DNA of 64,000 bases, from NCBI GenBank assembly GCA_002685255.1, contig NYWU01000004.1, positions 1-64,000 on the forward strand, read 5' to 3'. The stretch is from Idiomarinaceae bacterium (GTDB lineage: Bacteria > Pseudomonadota > Gammaproteobacteria > Enterobacterales > Alteromonadaceae). Position numbers and translations under genes: made by a program. Below the pieces are notes generated by a model, which worked only from the letters and a program-made list of their open reading frames with translations, was not told where the DNA came from and did no database searches. This document shows positions 37,606 to 47,078 of this stretch, piece after piece (positions within the stretch are counted from its first letter, which is position 1; every line of letters starts with the position of its first letter).

Positions 37606-39744
37606 TCACTGAGCCGCTGGCTGTTGTTGGCCGCCAATCGAACTCACAATTCGAATCTGTTTATCATCTGGAATTTCTTGGTAACTCAGCACCCGCATTC
37701 CGTCAGTTGCGTGACGCGCGAAGCGCGCCATCGTTGAGCGCAATAGCCCGGATGTCAGTAACACCGATGGCTCGCCGTTCATCTCTTGTTGTTGATGAAC
37801 CTCTTTCAACGATTGCTGCAGGCGTTCTGCCAAGCCAGGTTCAATACCTGCGCCTTGCTGTTCGGCTTCATTGCCTGCGGCTTGCAATGACTGATGCAAC
37901 ATCTGTTCCAACTCTGGCGCCAAAGTAATGACAGGCAGTTCTTGTTGCCCTTCGGAGATGTCTTGAACGATAAGTCGACGTAACGAGATGCGGACCGCCG
38001 CGGTTAATACATCGGTGTCTTGTGTGCGTCCTGCATATTCGACAAGCGTCTGTGCAATAGTCCGCATGTCACGGATAGCGATACCCTCGTCGAGCAGGTT
38101 TTGTAAAACTTTGACAAAGTTGCCGAGAGACAATAAATCGGGTACCAAGCCCTCGACCAATTTAGGGTGGCTACGACCCAAACGATCCAGTAGCTCTTGC
38201 GCTTCTTCATGCCCTAATAATTGCGAGGCGTGGTTTGTGACGATTTGGCTCAAATGTGTAGCAACAACCGTTGCTGCATCAACCACGGTATAGCCCATGG
38301 TTTGGGCGTTTTCACGTTGTTCTGGTTTAATCCAAATCGCTTCGAGACCAAACGCTGGATCGGTGGTCTTCTCACCTTCTAACTCACCAAACACTTGGCC
38401 GGGATTAATCGCTAACTCGCAGTCATGACGAATATCCGCCTCACCCATGGTCACCCCCATGAGCGTGATGCGATAGCTATTAGGACCCAAATCAAGATTA
38501 TCGCGGATATGCACAGCCGGTACTAAAAATCCGAACTCTTGTGATTGCTTCTTGCGCACTCCTTTAATGCGCGATAGCAGTTCGCCACCTTGGCTTCTAT
38601 CAACCAGCGGAATCAAGCGGTAGCCCACTTCCAAGCCAAGGGTATCTACATGACGCACATCGTCCCAACTGAGCTCTTTTTGAGCTAACTGTTGCTGTTG
38701 TTCTTGTTGTTTTTGTTCAACTTGCTCGGTCTCTTGGGTTTCTGCATGACGCATTTTGTAATATGCAGCACCTGCGAGCACGGCAGACATCGATAAGAAA
38801 GCAAAGTGCGGCATGCCGGGAATAACGCCCATGGCAAACAATACTGCACTTGAAATGACTAGCACTTTCGGGTTGTTAATCAGCTGAAATACAACCGCTT
38901 CACCCATGTCCTTGGTATCATTTTCACGGGTAATGATGATGGCGGTTGCGACAGATAACAACAGCGCTGGAATTTGTGCTACTAAGCCGTCACCAATGGT
39001 AAGTAGCGTATAGACTTCAATCGCCTGACCAAACGACAAGTCATGCTGGATCATGCCGATTAAGAAGCCGCCTACAACGTTAATTAAAAGGATTAAGATA
39101 CCGGCAATGGCATCGCCTTTAACAAATTTACTGGCACCATCCATCGAGCCGTAGAAGTCAGCCTCGCGAGTTACGTCGCTGCGTCGCGCTTTCGCTTCCT
39201 CTTGATTAATAAGTCCGGCATTCAAATCCGCATCGATGGCCATCTGTTTACCCGGCATAGCGTCAAGGGTAAAGCGGGCAGTGACTTCAGAAATACGGCC
39301 GGCACCTTTGGTGATTACGATAAAGTTGATGATCACCAAGATAGCGAAGACCACCAGACCGACGGTATAGTTGCCGCCAATAACTACGCTACCAAAGGCT
39401 TCAATGACACTACCTGCAGCGCCGGGCCCCTCGTGACCGTTGAGTAACACGATACGGGTTGATGCTACGTTCAATGATAGGCGCAATACGGTCGCTATCA
39501 GCAATACCGTAGGGAATGCGGCAAAATCGAGTGGACGTTGGGTGTAGACCGCAACCAGCATCACCACCAATGAAAGAGTAATTGAGAACGAAAAGAGGAT
39601 ATCCAACAAGATAGGTGGAATGGGAAGCACCACCATCGCGAGTATCGCCATCACCGCCAGCGGGGTACCGAACCCTTTAATTATGTGCGAGTTAGCTTGC
39701 GCCAGCCCTTTTAAATTGTTCAGTCTTGCAGCACCACTTGCCAT
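37606..39744 (-). CDS. flhA: Flagellar export gate protein FlhA
   Basis: FlhA forms the nonameric export gate of the flagellar type III secretion system. Eight membrane helices lie in the first 330 residues, with the conserved FHIPEP signature region DAMPGKQMAIDADLNAGLI and EADFYGSMDGASKFVKGDAIAG. The cytoplasmic domain follows after a Gln/Glu-rich linker near 345-370. I choose the ATG at 39744 (MASGAARLNN), which has AGGA upstream, giving 712 aa rather than 719. It is not adjacent to flhB here. Confidence 0.97.
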   Translation of the reverse strand: MASGAARLNNLKGLAQANSHIIKGFGTPLAVMAILAMVVLPIPPILLDILFSFSITLSLVVMLVAVYTQRPLDFAAFPTVLLIATVLRLSLNVASTRIVLLNGHEGPGAAGSVIEAFGSVVIGGNYTVGLVVFAILVIINFIVITKGAGRISEVTARFTLDAMPGKQMAIDADLNAGLINQEEAKARRSDVTREADFYGSMDGASKFVKGDAIAGILILLINVVGGFLIGMIQHDLSFGQAIEVYTLLTIGDGLVAQIPALLLSVATAIIITRENDTKDMGEAVVFQLINNPKVLVISSAVLFAMGVIPGMPHFAFLSMSAVLAGAAYYKMRHAETQETEQVEQKQQEQQQQLAQKELSWDDVRHVDTLGLEVGYRLIPLVDRSQGGELLSRIKGVRKKQSQEFGFLVPAVHIRDNLDLGPNSYRITLMGVTMGEADIRHDCELAINPGQVFGELEGEKTTDPAFGLEAIWIKPEQRENAQTMGYTVVDAATVVATHLSQIVTNHASQLLGHEEAQELLDRLGRSHPKLVEGLVPDLLSLGNFVKVLQNLLDEGIAIRDMRTIAQTLVEYAGRTQDTDVLTAAVRISLRRLIVQDISEGQQELPVITLAPELEQMLHQSLQAAGNEAEQQGAGIEPGLAERLQQSLKEVHQQQEMNGEPSVLLTSGLLRSTMARFARHATDGMRVLSYQEIPDDKQIRIVSSIGGQQQPAAQ

Positions 39745-39790
39745 ACTTCTTTTCCTGCGCGTCAAAAAAATGATTCTCTGACTAACTGAT

Positions 39791-39805
39791 ACAAATTCTG
39801 TGCCA
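39791..39805 (-). promoter_or_regulatory. Sigma54 promoter of the flhA-flhF-fleN-fliA-che operon
   Basis: On the minus strand TGGCAC (39805-39800), five bases, then TTGT (39794-39791) gives the -24/-12 element with correct GG-to-GC-type spacing and one mismatch to TGGCAC-N5-TTGC. Transcription should begin near 39779, about 35 bases before the flhA start codon. Sigma54 control of flhA is established for polar flagellar hierarchies such as FleQ/FlrC. Confidence 0.75.
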
Positions 39806-39842
39806 ACAAAATACAGTTATCACCTACGTACCTATCGGACGT

Positions 39843-39868
39843 CTCCGCTAGGCGTTTATCGAGCGGAG
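39843..39868. repeat. Inverted repeat between flhA promoter and pilin genes
   Basis: CTCCGCT at 39843-39849 pairs with AGCGGAG at 39862-39868 around a 12-base spacer. It lies about 38 bases upstream of the first pilin gene and could be an operator or 5' leader hairpin. There is no coding sequence upstream on the plus strand that it would terminate. Confidence 0.35.
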
Positions 39869-39905
39869 GTTTAGCTTTTCTGAGGGTTAGTTTGGAGAAT
39901 GATTA

Positions 39906-40325
39906 ATGCCAAGTAGTTTACTGGAGTGGTCTGTCTGTTCACTGTTGAGTCTGCTATTGCTGAGTGCAGGTGTCCCTGCCATGCAGCACTCAACCGCACA
40001 ACTCGAAGCGCGAGCGCTTGGACTGCGCGGCTTAAGTTTGCTGCAAGCGTATCAAGCGCGTGCGCAAGCGCAGCAACGCCATATCGAGATTCCGCTTACT
40101 GCCATTAAGCACGCGCTCAAAACCGACGGTTGGCAGTTTACCAGTAACTTTAATGATCACAGCCGTCCGCTGACTTTTTATGCGCCACAAGGGTATGCTC
40201 GTGCCGGCCACTTAAGTATGCATAAGGGTAAGTTCGAACTACGCTGGATTGTCAGTGCTATCGGACGGATAAGGTACTGTAGCGCTGGCGATGTCGAGAT
40301 AATGGGTATAACTTCATGTGTGTAA
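39906..40325 (+). CDS. GspH/FimT-like minor pseudopilin (PpdA position)
   Basis: This is a 139 aa pilin-like protein. The prepilin cleavage region is atypical: MPSSLLEWSVCSLL, where Glu at the usual fifth position is kept but Gly-Phe is replaced by Pro/Ser. The hydrophobic helix (residues 7-25) and the C-terminal GspH/FimT-like part (WQFTSNFNDHSRPLTFYAP, then a Cys pair near residues 124 and 138) support the call. GGAG stands 8 bases before the ATG. It overlaps the next gene by 10 bases. Confidence 0.7.
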   Translation: MPSSLLEWSVCSLLSLLLLSAGVPAMQHSTAQLEARALGLRGLSLLQAYQARAQAQQRHIEIPLTAIKHALKTDGWQFTSNFNDHSRPLTFYAPQGYARAGHLSMHKGKFELRWIVSAIGRIRYCSAGDVEIMGITSCV

Positions 40326-40954
40326 CAACACGCCCTTGGGGGTTTGCACTGATTGAGCTACTTGCGGCTTGTGCCCTAATGGTCCTATTAGCGGGTTCGT
40401 CAGTACAGGTCATACTGTGGCAAACCACGTCAATCAATCAAGCCTTGCAGCAACCTCAGGCGCAGCTTGCTTTGCAAGGTCTAGCGCTACAAATTGGACG
40501 TGATCTGTTACGCAGTGAACAGGTCAGGCAATTGACTTCGAGCTCGCAACATAGCTGTTACCTACTGACGATACACACAGGCGATCAGGTTGGTTATCGC
40601 TTACGCGCTGGGGCATTGCAATACCATGGTGATGCTTTTGATTGTGCCCAGCGCGGCTGGCAAAGTCTAACCACAGCGCAAACACTCAGCCTGACCCAGT
40701 TTAGCATTCGGGCACTCGCACCGGGTTACCAGATCACCCTCGCCACGTCGGCACACACGATGCGCCTTCCCTTATTCAGTCCTGCACCCGTCAATCGGAG
40801 CGTGTTTGATGAGCAGCTTTATTACGCCCCTTCTGTCCTTGATTGGCATACATGCATTGATCATGCTCTTTGCCACCGAACACCTGAATCTATTAACGCA
40901 ACGTTTCGCCTGGCAATGGCAACAATACCAGCAACTGCAGCAACGCGCTTATGA
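40316..40954 (+). CDS. GspJ/PilW-like minor pseudopilin (PpdB position)
   Basis: The N-terminus carries a canonical prepilin motif G-FALIELLAACALMVLLAG at residues 9-27. The following 120 residues look like a GspJ/PilW-type minor pilin, with Cys residues near 81 and 110. The last 50 residues after about position 163 lose pilin character because the same DNA is also read in another frame as the next ORF. The stop overlaps, as ATGA, the start of the PpdC-position gene. Either the C-terminus is genuine and dual-coded, or a frame change occurred near 40800. Confidence 0.7.
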   Translation: MCVTTRPWGFALIELLAACALMVLLAGSSVQVILWQTTSINQALQQPQAQLALQGLALQIGRDLLRSEQVRQLTSSSQHSCYLLTIHTGDQVGYRLRAGALQYHGDAFDCAQRGWQSLTTAQTLSLTQFSIRALAPGYQITLATSAHTMRLPLFSPAPVNRSVFDEQLYYAPSVLDWHTCIDHALCHRTPESINATFRLAMATIPATAATRL

Positions 40955-41174
40955 GCTTGCTAAAGCTCAAAGGTTCAGCACTTATCGAGGCGATGATAAT
41001 GACGGTCGTGGTGAGCATATCGCTGGCGAGCGGCTTAAGTATGGTGCAGCTTACGCAGACCGAAGTCCGCCGATTACAGGCGCGGCAACACGCGTTAGAA
41101 CAACTGCAAGCGGCACAAAACGAGTTATTGATGGCAATCGGAAACGGAGAGGTTCGACACTGGCAGCCCACTAA
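40809..41174 (+). CDS. YgdB-position pilin-like ORF, overlapping both neighbours
   Basis: An ATG at 40809 has GGAG 8 bases upstream and opens MSSFITPLLSLIGIHALIML, a hydrophobic start, followed by an amphipathic Gln-rich helix to about residue 53. This looks like the N-terminal half of a YgdB/PilX-like minor pilin. The remaining residues lie in the shadow of the PpdC-position gene and look non-coding (charged, no hydrophobic pattern). I read this as a truncated or decaying third pilin gene squeezed between its neighbours. It could also be spurious. Confidence 0.42.
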   Translation: MSSFITPLLSLIGIHALIMLFATEHLNLLTQRFAWQWQQYQQLQQRAYELAKAQRFSTYRGDDNDGRGEHIAGERLKYGAAYADRSPPITGAATRVRTTASGTKRVIDGNRKRRGSTLAAH

Positions 41175-41304
41175 TGAGGCAATAACAGTGACACAAGAAT
41201 GGTACTCGGCACGGCAAGCCACGTTCTGGCTTGCCCATGCTAATTTAGAGGGGGTTATCCCAGTTTACGTAGCGTTGACTAACGAAGATCTGGCGGAATA
41301 CTAA
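40951..41304 (+). CDS. GspI/PilV-like minor pseudopilin (PpdC position)
   Basis: This is a 117 aa protein with a prepilin motif [20 protein letters not shown] at residues 7-25, including Glu at the fifth mature position. The rest is short and lacks the Cys pair often found in such proteins. Its ATG overlaps the stop of the preceding GspJ-like frame (ATGA). Its 3' end overlaps ispH, on the opposite strand, by 26 bases. It likely primes or modulates type IV pilus or pseudopilus assembly with the upstream genes. Confidence 0.72.
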   Translation: MSLLKLKGSALIEAMIMTVVVSISLASGLSMVQLTQTEVRRLQARQHALEQLQAAQNELLMAIGNGEVRHWQPTNEAITVTQEWYSARQATFWLAHANLEGVIPVYVALTNEDLAEY

Positions 41305-42208
41305 AGATGATGTTTTCCTCGCGCCCTTCTCGCTCAGTCACAGTTTCACCACCCCAGCTGCGTAACTGCTCGATAACCTCGCGCACTAATACTTCCGGCG
41401 CCGAAGCGCCTGCGGTCACCGCCACACGGTCGATATCGTTAAGCCAATCGCGCTGGATGCCACTGGCATCATCAATCAAGTAAGCAGGTGTGCCCATCTT
41501 CTCGGACAGTTCACGTAACCGATTTGAGTTCGAGCTATTCTTGGCACCGACCACCAACATTAATTGCGCTTCTTCTGCTAATTGACGCACCGCATCTTGT
41601 CGGTTCTGTGTGGCATAGCAGATGTCGTCTTTACGAGGCCCGTTAATGTTAGGGAAACGCACCCGTAAGGCATCAATCACATCCGCCGTATCATCGACAG
41701 ATAACGTGGTTTGACTCATGTAGTGCAAATTATCCGCATCTTTTACTTCGAGCGTTGCGACATCCTCAGGAGATTCGACTAAATAAATGCCGCCCTGCGG
41801 ATTGGCATACTGCCCCATCGTGCCTTCAACTTCGGGGTGTCCGGCGTGACCAATGAGCACGCACTCGTGCCCTTTACGACTGGCACGTGTCACTTCCATA
41901 TGCACTTTAGTCACCAGTGGACAGGTTGCATCAAAGACTTTTAAACCGCGATCTTTGGCATTCTGACGAACCGCTTGTGAGACGCCGTGCGCACTGAAAA
42001 TAACAATTGCATCGTCGGGCACTTCATCGAGTTCTTCGACAAAGACCGCACCCGCATCACGCAATTTATTCACCACATATTTGTTATGCACCACCTCGTG
42101 GCGCACATAAATGGGTGGCTCAAATATCTCCAATGCTCGCTCGACGATGGTAATCGCGCGATCCACGCCTGCGCAAAAGCCACGTGGGTTGGCGAGTAAA
42201 ATTTGCAT
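41279..42208 (-). CDS. ispH: 4-hydroxy-3-methylbut-2-enyl diphosphate reductase IspH
   Basis: IspH is the last enzyme of the MEP isoprenoid pathway, making IPP and DMAPP with a 4Fe-4S cluster. The three cluster cysteines are visible in [23 protein letters not shown] and [11 protein letters not shown]. The catalytic Glu region is [13 protein letters not shown]. At 309 aa it has typical length. It follows fkpB by 18 bases in the conserved ileS-lspA-fkpB-ispH group. Confidence 0.97.
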   Translation of the reverse strand: MQILLANPRGFCAGVDRAITIVERALEIFEPPIYVRHEVVHNKYVVNKLRDAGAVFVEELDEVPDDAIVIFSAHGVSQAVRQNAKDRGLKVFDATCPLVTKVHMEVTRASRKGHECVLIGHAGHPEVEGTMGQYANPQGGIYLVESPEDVATLEVKDADNLHYMSQTTLSVDDTADVIDALRVRFPNINGPRKDDICYATQNRQDAVRQLAEEAQLMLVVGAKNSSNSNRLRELSEKMGTPAYLIDDASGIQRDWLNDIDRVAVTAGASAPEVLVREVIEQLRSWGGETVTEREGREENIIFSIPPDLR

Positions 42209-42226
42209 AATTCCTCCGTGTGCCGG

Positions 42227-42667
42227 TTACGGCTCCACGCTAATAATTTCAACTTCGAAAATCACCGTTTGACCAGCCAGAGGGTGGTTAAAATCGATAG
42301 TCACCGTAGGACCCTCGATTTTCCGCACAATCCCTGGTAGCTCGGTACCATCAGGCTGGGTGAACGTGAGAATTGCGCCCACTTCAGGCTTGGTCTCATC
42401 GCTAAACTTAGCCGAATCAACATAATAGTAGTTGTCGGGGTTCGGTTCACCAAAAGCGTCTTGTGGTGCCAGTGTAAACTCGCGCTCACTGCCTGGCCGC
42501 AATCCAATTAAACAAGCTTCGAAATTTTCGGTTAGGCTACCATCCCCCATACGAAACTTCGCTGGCTTTCCCGACATTCGTGTACTGTCGGCCACCGAAC
42601 CATCGCTCAGTTTAATGGTAAAATGCATGACCACTTCACGGCCATCTTCAATCGGTAAACGTCCCAC
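42227..42667 (-). CDS. fkpB: FKBP-type peptidyl-prolyl isomerase FkpB (SlpA)
   Basis: This is a 146 aa SlyD-like FKBP with an insert-in-flap domain. Features are VVMHFTIKLSDGSVADST at the N-terminus, NFEACLIGLRPGSEREFTLAPQDAFGEPN split near residues 49-77, and VTIDFNHPLAGQTVIFEVEI at the end. Position between lspA and ispH is conserved in gammaproteobacteria. It starts 2 bases after the lspA stop. Confidence 0.96.
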   Translation of the reverse strand: MGRLPIEDGREVVMHFTIKLSDGSVADSTRMSGKPAKFRMGDGSLTENFEACLIGLRPGSEREFTLAPQDAFGEPNPDNYYYVDSAKFSDETKPEVGAILTFTQPDGTELPGIVRKIEGPTVTIDFNHPLAGQTVIFEVEIISVEP

Positions 42668-42669
42668 GA

Positions 42670-43185
42670 CTACTCCTTACCTTTCGTATCTTCGGGATCT
42701 CGACGGTTATCGATAAACGCTTCTAACAACATGAGCACTGCACCAATGGTAATCGCACAGTCCGCCACGTTGAATGCGGGCCAATGCCAGCCTTGATAAT
42801 GCACATCTAAGAAGTCGATCACATAACCGAACAAGAATCGGTCTGTCACATTGCCAACGGCACCCGCCAAGATCAACGAGAATGACAAGTTCTGACGCCA
42901 GAAACTCACATCATTGCGACGCAGCCAGATGAGCAACACGATACTGACGGCTACTGCAATTAAGGTAAAGAACCAACGTTGCCAGCCACCGCCGTCGCTT
43001 AAAAAGCTAAACGCAGCACCGTAATTGTGTACATAGGTCAGGTTAAACAAGCCGTCAATAATGATACGGCTTTCGTAAAGTTCAAAATCACTCGCAACCC
43101 ACCATTTGGTGAGTTGGTCGAGGATAAAAATAGCCAAGGTGATCCACAAATACTGTAGACCCGATGCGCGTTTATTCGGTTTCAT
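42670..43185 (-). CDS. lspA: Lipoprotein signal peptidase LspA
   Basis: LspA cleaves prolipoprotein signal peptides, acting for example on Pal and MlaA in this window. Four membrane helices are visible, and the two catalytic aspartates lie in GNVTDRFLFG and NVADCAITIG. The motif YVHNYGAAFSFLSDGGGWQRW is characteristic. I start at the ATG at 43185 (MKPNKRAS), giving 171 aa, since it matches family length. The frame could also open at upstream TTG/ATG codons overlapping ileS, and no strong Shine-Dalgarno decides this. Confidence 0.95.
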   Translation of the reverse strand: MKPNKRASGLQYLWITLAIFILDQLTKWWVASDFELYESRIIIDGLFNLTYVHNYGAAFSFLSDGGGWQRWFFTLIAVAVSIVLLIWLRRNDVSFWRQNLSFSLILAGAVGNVTDRFLFGYVIDFLDVHYQGWHWPAFNVADCAITIGAVLMLLEAFIDNRRDPEDTKGKE

Positions 43186-43195
43186 CGCTTGAGCA

Positions 43196-46030
43196 TTAGG
43201 CAAAGTGACGCTCCTCTCCAGCACCATCAATGTTGCTCACGCAACGTTGACACAAGTCTGGATGCTCGTTGATTTGACCTACCTCTTCACGGTGATGCCA
43301 GCAACGCTCACATTTTTTGTGGGCACTTGCAACCACAGCGACGGCGAGCGGTAATTGCTCGGCTTTGACCGCGCTCTCTGGCGCATCAGCGAGATCTGCA
43401 ACAGACGCCTCTGAGGTTAATAACGCAAAGCGTAACTCAGCACCTAGGCGTTTCAGTTTTTCAGCCAGTGCCGTATCGGCGTATAAGGTCACTTCTGCTT
43501 GCAACGAGCCACCAATGACGTCATCACGACGCGCTTGCTCAAGCGCTTGGTTGACCGCATCACGCACATTCAGTAGCTCAATCCAGAAGGTATTTTCCTC
43601 GCTGCTGACGCCAGCAAACTGTTCAAAGCCTTCATACCATGCTTGAGTAAATACATATTGCTCGCGTTCACCCGGCAACAGGTCCCAGATTTCTTGCGCG
43701 GTAAAGCTACAAATCGGCGCCATCCAACGTACTAGTGCTTCGGCAATATGATGCAGTGCGGTCTGACACGAACGGCGCGCCAAGCTATCCGCTTTAGCGG
43801 TATACTGGCGGTCTTTAATGATATCCAGATAGAAACTACCCAGTTCAATCGAGCAGAAGTGCATCAATTTTTGCACCACCGACAAGAACTGATAGTTGTC
43901 GTAGGCATCCACCAGTTGCTTCTGTAAGTCAGCTGCACGGCCAACAATCCAACGGTCCAACTCGACCATCTCGTCCATCGGCACTTGGTGCTGCTTAGGA
44001 TCGTAACCGCTCAAGTTCGCTAACAAGAAACGTGAGGTGTTACGAATACGGCGATAGGCATCCGCTGAACGTTTGAGGATCTCATCTGATACCGTCATCT
44101 CACCTGAGTAATCCGCCGAAGCGACCCACAAACGTAGGATATCGCCGCCGAGTTTATTCATTACGTCCTGCGGCGCAACTACGTTACCGATTGACTTCGA
44201 CATCTTGCGACCTTGTGCGTCTACGGTAAAGCCGTGCGTCAGCACTTGACGGTATGGCGCTTGCTCATACATCGCGACACCCGTTACCAATGAACTTTGG
44301 AACCAGCCGCGGTGTTGGTCAGAACCTTCAAGGTATAAATCTGCTGGCCAGCTTAATCCCGGGAATTCACGTAATACACAATGGTGAGTTACGCCCGAAT
44401 CGAACCAGACATCCAAGGTGTCGGTCACTTTACGATATTTGTCCGCTTCATCACCCAGTAAGGTCGCCGGATCAAGATCGAACCATGCCTGAACACCGTC
44501 TTTCTCGATAAGCTGAGCGACTTGTTCCATCAGTTCAAGGGTGTTGGGATGCAGCTCTTCGGTTTCGCGGTTGACGAAAATCGCAATCGGGTTACCCCAG
44601 GTACGTTGGCGCGAGATACACCAGTCTGGACGACCTTCAACCATCGACTCGATGCGGCTTTGACCCCACTCGGGCACCCAACGCACTTGCTTGATTTGCT
44701 CAAGCGCTTGGCTACGTAAGCCTTTCTGATCCATGCTGATAAACCACTGCGGTGTAGCACGGAAGATAATCGGCGTTTTATGACGCCAGCAATGCGGATA
44801 CGAGTGCTTATAACGCTCAGCGTGCATCAAGTTACCTGCATCACGTAAGGCATCGATGATAGGCTCATTCGCTTTAAATACGTGCTGGCCCGCAAAGCGC
44901 GGCGTATCTTCTTTATATACACCGTTGTCGCCCACTGGGTTATAGACTTCTAGATCATATTTTTGACCCACCAAGAAGTCATCTACACCGTGGCCCGGTG
45001 CGGTATGCACACACCCTGTACCACTTTCGGTGGTAACATGGTCGCCCATGATCACCGGCACTTTGATATCAAATAATGGGTGGTCGAGCTGCAACAGCTC
45101 AAGCGCTTTCCCTTTACAGAAACCCAGCTTGTGATAGTGATTGATGCCCCAACGGTCCATACAATCATTTACCAAGTCACTCGCAAGAATGACACGCTCA
45201 GCCTGTTGGTCGTCAGTGGCTTCGATTTGCACTAACGCGTCTTCAAGTCCTTCGGCAAGCGTTACCGCACGGTTAGCCGGCATGGTCCACGGCGTGGTGG
45301 TCCAGATCACCATGCTCAGTTTACCTTGACCTTGATGCCCTTCTGGCGTGGTGAACGCCGCCAGTGCTTTGTCGCTATCCGTGAGCGGCATGCGCACATC
45401 GATAGCGGGTGATTCTTTATCTTTGTACTCGACTTCTGCTTCGGCGAGTGCTGAACCACAGTCTGTACACCAATGCACAGGCTTAAACCCTTGATGCAAA
45501 TGACCTTTATCGATGATTTTAGCCAGCGCGCGCACACTATCCGCTTCTTGCTTGAAGTTCATCGTTAAATAAGGATTATCCCAGTCACCCAATACACCCA
45601 ACCGTTTAAAGTCTTCGCGCTGCTGGTCGATTTGCGTCTGCGCGTAGTCACGACAGTGTTTACGAAATTCTGCCAGGTCGAGCTTTTGACCCGGCTTACC
45701 GTGCTTTTTCTCGACTTGCAGTTCGATAGGCAAGCCGTGACAGTCCCAACCTGGGGTGTAAGGCGCATCAAAGTCGCTTAAGGTTTTCGACTTAATGATA
45801 ATGTCTTTAAGGATTTTATTGACCGCATGACCAATGTGGATCTGACCGTTTGCGTACGGAGGTCCATCGTGCAAAATAAAACTCGGCTTGCCCTGTTTGG
45901 CTTTACGAATCTCGCCATAGAGATCGTCTTGATACCATTGTTTGAGCATGCCCGGCTCGCGTTTAGCGAGGTTTCCGCGCATTGGGAACGCCGTTTCAGG
46001 CAAGTTTAATGTGTGCTTATAATCACTCAT
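43196..46030 (-). CDS. ileS: Isoleucine-tRNA ligase
   Basis: This is a 944 aa class I synthetase. The HIGH motif appears in [16 protein letters not shown], the KMSKS loop in [10 protein letters not shown], and the CP1 editing domain between them includes [13 protein letters not shown]. The C-terminal zinc ribbon has paired cysteines in [12 protein letters not shown] and CQRCVSN. It stands between ribF and lspA, as in E. coli. Confidence 0.98.
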   Translation of the reverse strand: MSDYKHTLNLPETAFPMRGNLAKREPGMLKQWYQDDLYGEIRKAKQGKPSFILHDGPPYANGQIHIGHAVNKILKDIIIKSKTLSDFDAPYTPGWDCHGLPIELQVEKKHGKPGQKLDLAEFRKHCRDYAQTQIDQQREDFKRLGVLGDWDNPYLTMNFKQEADSVRALAKIIDKGHLHQGFKPVHWCTDCGSALAEAEVEYKDKESPAIDVRMPLTDSDKALAAFTTPEGHQGQGKLSMVIWTTTPWTMPANRAVTLAEGLEDALVQIEATDDQQAERVILASDLVNDCMDRWGINHYHKLGFCKGKALELLQLDHPLFDIKVPVIMGDHVTTESGTGCVHTAPGHGVDDFLVGQKYDLEVYNPVGDNGVYKEDTPRFAGQHVFKANEPIIDALRDAGNLMHAERYKHSYPHCWRHKTPIIFRATPQWFISMDQKGLRSQALEQIKQVRWVPEWGQSRIESMVEGRPDWCISRQRTWGNPIAIFVNRETEELHPNTLELMEQVAQLIEKDGVQAWFDLDPATLLGDEADKYRKVTDTLDVWFDSGVTHHCVLREFPGLSWPADLYLEGSDQHRGWFQSSLVTGVAMYEQAPYRQVLTHGFTVDAQGRKMSKSIGNVVAPQDVMNKLGGDILRLWVASADYSGEMTVSDEILKRSADAYRRIRNTSRFLLANLSGYDPKQHQVPMDEMVELDRWIVGRAADLQKQLVDAYDNYQFLSVVQKLMHFCSIELGSFYLDIIKDRQYTAKADSLARRSCQTALHHIAEALVRWMAPICSFTAQEIWDLLPGEREQYVFTQAWYEGFEQFAGVSSEENTFWIELLNVRDAVNQALEQARRDDVIGGSLQAEVTLYADTALAEKLKRLGAELRFALLTSEASVADLADAPESAVKAEQLPLAVAVVASAHKKCERCWHHREEVGQINEHPDLCQRCVSNIDGAGEERHFA

Positions 46031-46077
46031 GGGTCACTGTTTCCATTTTCCGCATATTTACTGACTATCGTGGCCGT

Positions 46078-47004
46078 TCAACTTAAAAGTGCTCGGGCAC
46101 GAGCGGCATCTTTCTCTATTTGCTGTTTTAAATGTTCGAGCGAAGCAAAGCGCTGCTCGGATCTTAATTTGGCAACCGGTGTCACGGTTGCGTGCTGACC
46201 GTACAGGTTGCCTGAAAAATCAAATAAATGCACTTCTAATTGGACTTCATCGCCGTTTAGCGTAGGCCGCGTGCCTAAGTTGGCGACACCGTGGTAGGTG
46301 CTTTCGGCGCGACCTACATTGATTTTAACCGCGAATACGCCGTGCAGTGGGCTTTTTAGCCGCTTTAATGGGATATTAGCCGTGGGGAAGCCAATGGTAC
46401 GGCCATTTTTACGGCCGTGCACGACTTTGCCCATCATTTGATACGGACGTCCCAACATACTCTCGGCGCGCTCAAAGTCGCCCTCGGCAAGTGCCGCTCG
46501 GATCGCAGTACTGCTGACTCGCTGTTGCTGCTGACGGTAGCTGCGCGTATCGACGACTTCAAAACCAAGCCGTTTACCCTCGCGTTGCAATAGCGCAAAG
46601 TCCCCTTCACGCTTGTAGCCAAAGCGAAAATCGTCGCCCACCACTAAAAACTTCACACCCAACTTTTCGACTAATACATTTTCAATAAATTCGATAGGCG
46701 GCTGACTGGCAAATTTACGATTAAACTCAATCACCACATGACGATCGATCGCTTCATCTCGCAAAGCGAGATATTTTTCACGCCAGTTGGTCAAGCGCGC
46801 AGGTGCTTTTTCGGGCTGGAAGATTTCTTGTGGCTGCGGCTCAAAGGTCATTACGGCCGCGGGCACGCCAAGCGCACTGGCTTTTGCTTTAACTTGCGCC
46901 AGTACCGCCTGATGGCCGAGGTGAACGCCATCAAAGTTGCCGATAGTGAGCACGCATCCATGATGTTCTGAGCGCAAATTGTGTATGCCGCGAATGAGTT
47001 CCAT
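46078..47004 (-). CDS. ribF: Bifunctional riboflavin kinase/FAD synthetase RibF
   Basis: RibF converts riboflavin to FMN and FAD. The N-terminal nucleotidyltransferase domain has VLTIGNFDGVHLGHQ, and the C-terminal kinase domain has GRTIGFPTANIPL and HGVFAVKI. I start at the ATG at 47004 (MELIRGIHNL), which aligns with the E. coli N-terminus, giving 308 aa. The Shine-Dalgarno is weak. It lies 47 bases upstream of ileS. Confidence 0.96.
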   Translation of the reverse strand: MELIRGIHNLRSEHHGCVLTIGNFDGVHLGHQAVLAQVKAKASALGVPAAVMTFEPQPQEIFQPEKAPARLTNWREKYLALRDEAIDRHVVIEFNRKFASQPPIEFIENVLVEKLGVKFLVVGDDFRFGYKREGDFALLQREGKRLGFEVVDTRSYRQQQQRVSSTAIRAALAEGDFERAESMLGRPYQMMGKVVHGRKNGRTIGFPTANIPLKRLKSPLHGVFAVKINVGRAESTYHGVANLGTRPTLNGDEVQLEVHLFDFSGNLYGQHATVTPVAKLRSEQRFASLEHLKQQIEKDAARARALLS

Positions 47005-47078
47005 AGCCGAACAAAGTACCACTAATTAAATGTATAAAAATAATTCGGGTGAGATTATAACCGATGCTGCGTTCAGAA

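Noticed and set aside
41010-41174. C-terminal part of the YgdB-position ORF as a genuine domain
   Set aside because: Its residues are highly charged with no structural pattern, while the other frame encodes a clear prepilin helix. I treat only the N-terminal half as possibly coding.
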